From Acidobacteriota bacterium (lineage in GTDB: Bacteria > Acidobacteriota > Blastocatellia > Pyrinomonadales > Pyrinomonadaceae): a stretch of 64,000 nucleotides of DNA. Positions 60,294 through 64,000 of this stretch are shown piece by piece; positions within the stretch are counted from its first letter, which is position 1; each line of letters begins with the position of its first letter. Below the pieces are notes generated by a model. That model searched no databases, was not told the DNA's origin, and saw only the letters and a list, made by a program, of their open reading frames with translations. The DNA lies in the NCBI GenBank assembly GCA_019239425.1, contig JAFAZX010000081.1, forward strand, positions 1 to 64,000, in the 5' to 3' direction. The position numbers and the translations under genes were made by a program.

Positions 60294-61190
60294 CTTCTTC
60301 TTAGTCCGGGCGCTGGCGGTTCTCGTCACGGGGGCGGCGGCCGGCATCTCCTGAGACCAGAACTGCGGGTCGGCGGCGACGAACGACTCGGGCGGGTTCG
60401 TCATCTTCGGGTCGATCTGGTAGATCGTCGTCGTGATGGACTCGATGGTGGCGGCCGAGAGCTTCTCGAAGTCGCCGAGCTTGTCGCCCATCGCCTTCGG
60501 GAACTCGGCGGAGTTGGTCAGGTCGGAGTCCATCTCGGCGAGCGACTCCAGCGCGGAGATGATGACGAACGTCCCGTCGGGCGCGCCGCCGACCGACTCG
60601 TAAGTCGCCCAGTGGTGCTCGCCCTTCATCTTCTTCACCGCGTCCGTGTACATCGCCGTGAGCCTGAGCCAGTCGCCGTAGTGGCCGACCTTGATGCGGA
60701 AGGTCGAGATGGCGACGTAGCGCACCCGGGCGAGTGACGTGCGCGGGTTGTAGCTCAGCTCCGGACTGTAGACGGCGACCATCGAGCGCTCGGACGCGTG
60801 CAGGTCTTCGCCCGCGCGCGGCGGCCCCATGAGCCCTTCGTAGAAGGCCTTGACCGGGCCGGGCGTCCGTATCCAGCGCTCCATGTCGCGCTCGGCCTGC
60901 GCCCACTGTTCGAGCGAGTCGAACGGGTAGGCGTACATGACCTCGTTGTAGTTGCCGGCGAGGGGGGACATGCCGAGGCGCACGTAGGACGGCTGGCCCG
61001 CCTTCTTCGCGTAGGCGAGCGTGCGCGCGAAGTTGTTCGACTCGCGCTGGTGCTCCTCGAACTTGCCGGGGCGTATCTCCTCGCGCTCGAAGAGGAAGAC
61101 TTTGGGCGGGCCGGCGGTCTGGGCGGCGGCACTCGCGACGAACAGGAACAGCAGGCAGACGGCGGAAAGCAGCGGGAAGGTTCTCTTCAT
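60291..61190 (-). CDS. Secreted protein of unknown function (299 aa)
   Basis: ATG 61190 begins with the signal peptide KRTFPLLSAVCLLFLFVASA. The mature part has two related halves (VFLFEREEIRPGKFEEHQR; STFRIKVGHYGDWLRLT), each like a ferredoxin-like dimeric alpha-beta barrel half of NIPSNAP/ABM type, followed by a helix with W residues. No catalytic residues are evident. A GGAGG lies 10 nt upstream of the ATG. Confidence 0.75.
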   Translation of the reverse strand: MKRTFPLLSAVCLLFLFVASAAAQTAGPPKVFLFEREEIRPGKFEEHQRESNNFARTLAYAKKAGQPSYVRLGMSPLAGNYNEVMYAYPFDSLEQWAQAERDMERWIRTPGPVKAFYEGLMGPPRAGEDLHASERSMVAVYSPELSYNPRTSLARVRYVAISTFRIKVGHYGDWLRLTAMYTDAVKKMKGEHHWATYESVGGAPDGTFVIISALESLAEMDSDLTNSAEFPKAMGDKLGDFEKLSAATIESITTTIYQIDPKMTNPPESFVAADPQFWSQEMPAAAPVTRTASARTKKK

Positions 61191-61322
61191 ACGGTTCGCC
61201 CACCTCCGTTGGGGCAAGAAGGTTCTACGCGCGCGGCCGGGGACGACCGCGTGTGGTGTCCGAGATTCGTTTGCGTAGATTCTTACGGGAGGTGGGCCGC
61301 GCGTGGATTCACGCGGGGCGTG

Positions 61323-61820
61323 TTACTCGTCGTCGCGGAGGATTCTTTCGAGCGGCGTCCGGCCGCGGTCGTCGAACTGCCGGGCGGGCTGCGGGCGCGC
61401 GGCCCCGAGCGCGGGCCGTGCCGGCTTCACGTCCAGCCCGAGCGGGGAGGCCGGGGCAACGCCCGGGCCTTCGTCGAGATTCAGAGTGTTCGTACGACGC
61501 CTCTTTTCCCAGCGCTTCAGGGCGGGGAGCAGGTGGAACCACTGCGCGTAGCCGAGCGCCATCGCCGCCGCCCAGAAGGCGAGGCGGCCCTTCACCCCGA
61601 AGTCCGGAGAGTGGAAGAGGAAGGCGACGGCCGTCCCCAGTGGGAACGAGAGCAGCGCCATCGCGGCCTCGAGGAAGGAGCTGGGCGCCGCGTCGAAGAA
61701 GAGCGTCCGGTGCGCGCCCGGCATGATGGAGTAGACCACGAGCAGCGTCGTGCAGAGCAGAAGCCACGGCTTCCGCCTTAAAAACTTTAGATGCCGCGCC
61801 GCCGACCTTGTTCCGCGCAA
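61323..61820 (-). CDS. Small integral membrane protein, unknown, TTG start
   Basis: 165 aa. The only start before the first helix is TTG at 61820. Two to three helices are seen (WLLLCTTLLVVYSIMPG; FLEAAMALLSFPLGTAVAFL; AFWAAAMALGYAQWF), then a soluble Pro/Arg tail of about 55 residues. No known domain. Diverges from the VIT/vWA gene. The DNA is slightly less GC-rich than the surroundings near its 5' end. Confidence 0.62.
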   Translation of the reverse strand: MRGTRSAARHLKFLRRKPWLLLCTTLLVVYSIMPGAHRTLFFDAAPSSFLEAAMALLSFPLGTAVAFLFHSPDFGVKGRLAFWAAAMALGYAQWFHLLPALKRWEKRRRTNTLNLDEGPGVAPASPLGLDVKPARPALGAARPQPARQFDDRGRTPLERILRDDE

Positions 61821-61900
61821 GAAAGCCGGGGGGAGACGTTCTACCGACGGGCGGCCCTGTTGACCGCTGAATCGCTGAGGATTTTTTGAGGAGAAAAGGG

Positions 61901-64000
61901 ATGCGAACCTTCAGAGACCTGCTGTGCCTCTTCTTCGGACTGCTGCTGATGGCGCTGGTCACCGCCACGGCCGACGCGCAGGGCGTCATCGTCCCCGGCC
62001 CGTGCCGGCGCTGCCCCGGCCCGCCGCGGCCGATTTCGATCCCGATGCCGCGCGCCCTGCCGGTCAAGTCCATCAAGATCGAGACCAAGATCAACGCGCA
62101 GGTCGCCACCACCCACGTCGAGCAGGTCTTCCGCAACGACACCGACGCCACGCTCGAAGGCACCTACTTCTTCCCCATCCCCGAGACCGCCTCCGTCGCC
62201 GAGTTCGCCATCTGGGACGGCGACAAGCGGCTCGTCGGCGAGGTGCGCTCGCGCGAGGAGGCGCGCCAAATCTACGACCAGATCGTCCGCCGCCAGCGCG
62301 ACCCTGGCCTGCTCGAATACGCCGGCCGCGACCTCTTCCAGGCCAGCATCTTCCCCATCCCGCCCCACTCCGACAAGAAGCTTGAGCTGACCTACACGCA
62401 AGTCCTCAAGGCGGAGGGCGGCACGGTCAACTACCGCTACCCGCTCGGGACGGGTCGCAACGTCTCGCAGATTGAGGGCACCGTCTCCGGCCTCGTCGAG
62501 ATCGAGGGGCGCGAGCCCGTCCGCAACGTCTACTCGCCGAGCCACGAGATCGACGTCTCGCGCAAGGGCGAGCGCAACGCGCGCGTCTCGTTCGAGACGG
62601 CCGCGGGGCGCGAGCCGCAGGACTTCCAGCTCTTCTACACGCTCTCGGACGCGGACTTCGGCATGACGCTCCTGACGCACCGCGAGCCGGGTAAGCAGGG
62701 CTTCTTCCTTCTGACCATCTCGCCGAAGGACGCCCTGTCCGAAGCCGAGTACGTGGCGAAGGACGTGGTCTTCGTCCTCGACACGTCGGGCTCGATGGCC
62801 GAGGCGGGGAAGATGGAGAAGGCGCGCGCGGCGCTCCTCTTCGGCGTGCGGAGCTTGAGGCCGGCCGACCGCTTCAACGTCATCAACTTCGCGGGCGAGG
62901 AGCACCTGATGACGACGGGGCTCGTGCAGGCCGACGCCGCGGGGCGCGCGCGCGGCGAGGAGTTCATCGCGCAGCTCAGGCCGACCGGCGGCACGAACAT
63001 CAACGGCGCGCTGCTCGCGGCGATGCAGCAGTTCGACCGCTCGGAGCGGCCGCGCCTGCTCGTCTTCCTCACCGACGGCCTGCCGACGGTGGGCGAGACG
63101 AAGGTCGAGCGCATCCTCGACAACGCGCGCGCGGCGCGCGTGCCCGGCGTGCGCCTCTTCACCTTCGGCGTCGGCTACGACGTGAACACGGCGCTCCTGG
63201 ACAAGCTCGCGTCCGACAACGGCGGCGCCGCCGAGTACGTCGAGCCGAAGGAAGACCTCGAAATCAAGGTCTCGAACTTCTTCACGAAGATCAACCACCC
63301 CGTTCTGACGAACCTCGCGCTCGACATGGGCGGCGTCGAGTCCGACCTCGTCTATCCGCGCGAGCTGCCCGACATCTTCCGCGGCACGCAGCTCACGCTC
63401 GTCGGCCGCTACCGCAACCAGCGCGACCTCGACCGCGTCGTGCTCCGCCTGACGGGGCGCGCGGGCGAGGCCACGCGCGCGTTCACGTACAGCGACGTGA
63501 GCTTCCCGCTCACGACCGAGCGCAACGACTTCCTGCCGCGCCTCTGGGCGACGCGCCGCGTCGGCTGGCTGATGGAGCAGATCCGCACGAACGGCGAGCA
63601 GAAGGAGTTGACCGACGAGATAACCGACCTCGGCACGCGCTACGGCATCGTCACGCCCTACACCTCCTACCTCGCGCTCGAAGAAAGCGAGGCGCGCCAG
63701 ATCAGCAGCTTCGCGCGGGGGCGGCTCGACGGGGCCGACAAGGACGAGGTGACGCGCACCGCGCCGGGCATCGCGGGCGCGCGGCGCCGCGCGGAGGCCG
63801 ACCGCCCCGCGACCGCTGGCGCCGGCGGCACTTCGGACCTGACGACCGTCTACAACTCGCCGGCGCCGAAGGAGGCCGCGAAGGCGCAGACCGGCGCATT
63901 GGCCGTCCGCCAGAGCAAGCGCGACCGCGCGCAGCAGGAGGCGCTGCGTGACGAGGACGCGGCCTCCGCGGCCGTGCGCAAGGTCGGTGACAAGACCTTC
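61901..64000 (+). CDS. VIT and von Willebrand factor A domain protein (3' end cut by window)
   Basis: 700 codons visible, running off the window. ATG 61901 has GAGGAGAAAAGGG upstream. Signal peptide (LFFGLLLMALVTATADAQ), a Cys-containing CRRC segment, then a VIT domain (about 45-170, KIETKINAQVATTHVEQVFR; IYDQIVRRQRDPGLLEY). A vWA domain from about 285 has the MIDAS motif DTSGSMAEAG and later the Thr/Asp elements (GGTNINGAL, LTDGLPTVGE). The layout is that of inter-alpha-trypsin inhibitor heavy-chain-like bacterial proteins, which are exported and may bind surface or matrix partners. Confidence 0.95.
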   Translation, partial: MRTFRDLLCLFFGLLLMALVTATADAQGVIVPGPCRRCPGPPRPISIPMPRALPVKSIKIETKINAQVATTHVEQVFRNDTDATLEGTYFFPIPETASVAEFAIWDGDKRLVGEVRSREEARQIYDQIVRRQRDPGLLEYAGRDLFQASIFPIPPHSDKKLELTYTQVLKAEGGTVNYRYPLGTGRNVSQIEGTVSGLVEIEGREPVRNVYSPSHEIDVSRKGERNARVSFETAAGREPQDFQLFYTLSDADFGMTLLTHREPGKQGFFLLTISPKDALSEAEYVAKDVVFVLDTSGSMAEAGKMEKARAALLFGVRSLRPADRFNVINFAGEEHLMTTGLVQADAAGRARGEEFIAQLRPTGGTNINGALLAAMQQFDRSERPRLLVFLTDGLPTVGETKVERILDNARAARVPGVRLFTFGVGYDVNTALLDKLASDNGGAAEYVEPKEDLEIKVSNFFTKINHPVLTNLALDMGGVESDLVYPRELPDIFRGTQLTLVGRYRNQRDLDRVVLRLTGRAGEATRAFTYSDVSFPLTTERNDFLPRLWATRRVGWLMEQIRTNGEQKELTDEITDLGTRYGIVTPYTSYLALEESEARQISSFARGRLDGADKDEVTRTAPGIAGARRRAEADRPATAGAGGTSDLTTVYNSPAPKEAAKAQTGALAVRQSKRDRAQQEALRDEDAASAAVRKVGDKTF

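Overview
The window is a high-GC bacterial chromosome segment with tightly packed genes and frequent GTG/TTG starts. It most likely comes from the Acidobacteriota (Blastocatellia-like). I infer this from the combination of a stand-alone MglA-type GTPase, a complete high-GC dcw cluster whose PBP carries a PASTA domain, a Hfq-like protein with a very divergent Sm core, and a microcompartment operon built around a class II aldolase. No rRNA or tRNA gene was seen, so the assignment rests on gene content only.

Layout. (1) 1-4.2 kb: the end of mglA, two unidentified membrane-anchored proteins and a TPR/M48 metalloprotease. (2) 4.2-6.1 kb: a lower-GC islet holding one gene, a P-loop kinase-Nudix fusion. 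(3) 6.1-12.8 kb, minus strand: ruvA, ruvB, a secreted protein, YihY/BrkB, queA and a GNAT acetyltransferase. (4) 12.9-17.2 kb, minus strand: a 1210-residue WD40-Roc GTPase-COR-zinc ribbon-metallophosphoesterase protein, followed 8 nt later by a secreted SH3-like protein. (5) 17.3-22.3 kb, plus strand: rex, a TonB-C-like protein, class II aldolase, a small HExxH metalloprotease, a lipoprotein, one BMC-H shell protein, three BMC-P (EutN/CcmL) pentamer proteins and a Cys-rich protein. This is a compact bacterial microcompartment operon. (6) 22.5-25.8 kb, minus strand: ZIP transporter, TPM-domain protein, nucleotidyltransferase, LemA. (7) 25.9-43.6 kb, plus strand: the division and wall cluster mraZ-rsmH-ftsL-ftsI-(murE absent)-murF-mraY-murD-ftsW-murG-murC-murB-ftsQ-ftsA-ftsZ, driven by a clear sigma70-type promoter and an MraZ operator. 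(8) 43.7-51.7 kb: a candidate structured RNA in front of a Hfq-like gene, pdxA, two receiver-domain proteins, two secreted proteins and two methyltransferases. (9) 51.8-64 kb: valS (apparently leaderless), nadC, a coiled-coil envelope protein, two XdhC-type genes around an Mpo1-like gene, a TMEM175 channel, an MFS exporter, two small envelope proteins and a VIT/vWA protein cut by the window end.

The most striking background feature is a family of 19 intergenic hairpins with arms made of short tandem words, for example (GGATGAA)n, (GGGTGCT)n, (AATGGTGA)n and (GTAGGCA)n. They lie between co-directional or convergent genes. In every case the G-rich, C-poor arm is 5' and the C-rich arm is 3'. They often supply the stop codon, or even the last codons, of the upstream gene. 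Two of them, after ftsZ and after the long response regulator, are related composite elements of about 150 bp with a nested GC-rich terminator hairpin.

Functional picture. Growth and division genes are read as one long unit. The BMC operon is headed by the NADH/NAD+ sensor Rex and carries only one recognisable core enzyme, so partner dehydrogenases must be encoded elsewhere or the compartment is unusual. The two best candidates for something undescribed are the WD40-Roc-COR-phosphoesterase protein and the aldolase microcompartment with its candidate encapsulation peptides. The structured leader before the Hfq-like gene is a third.
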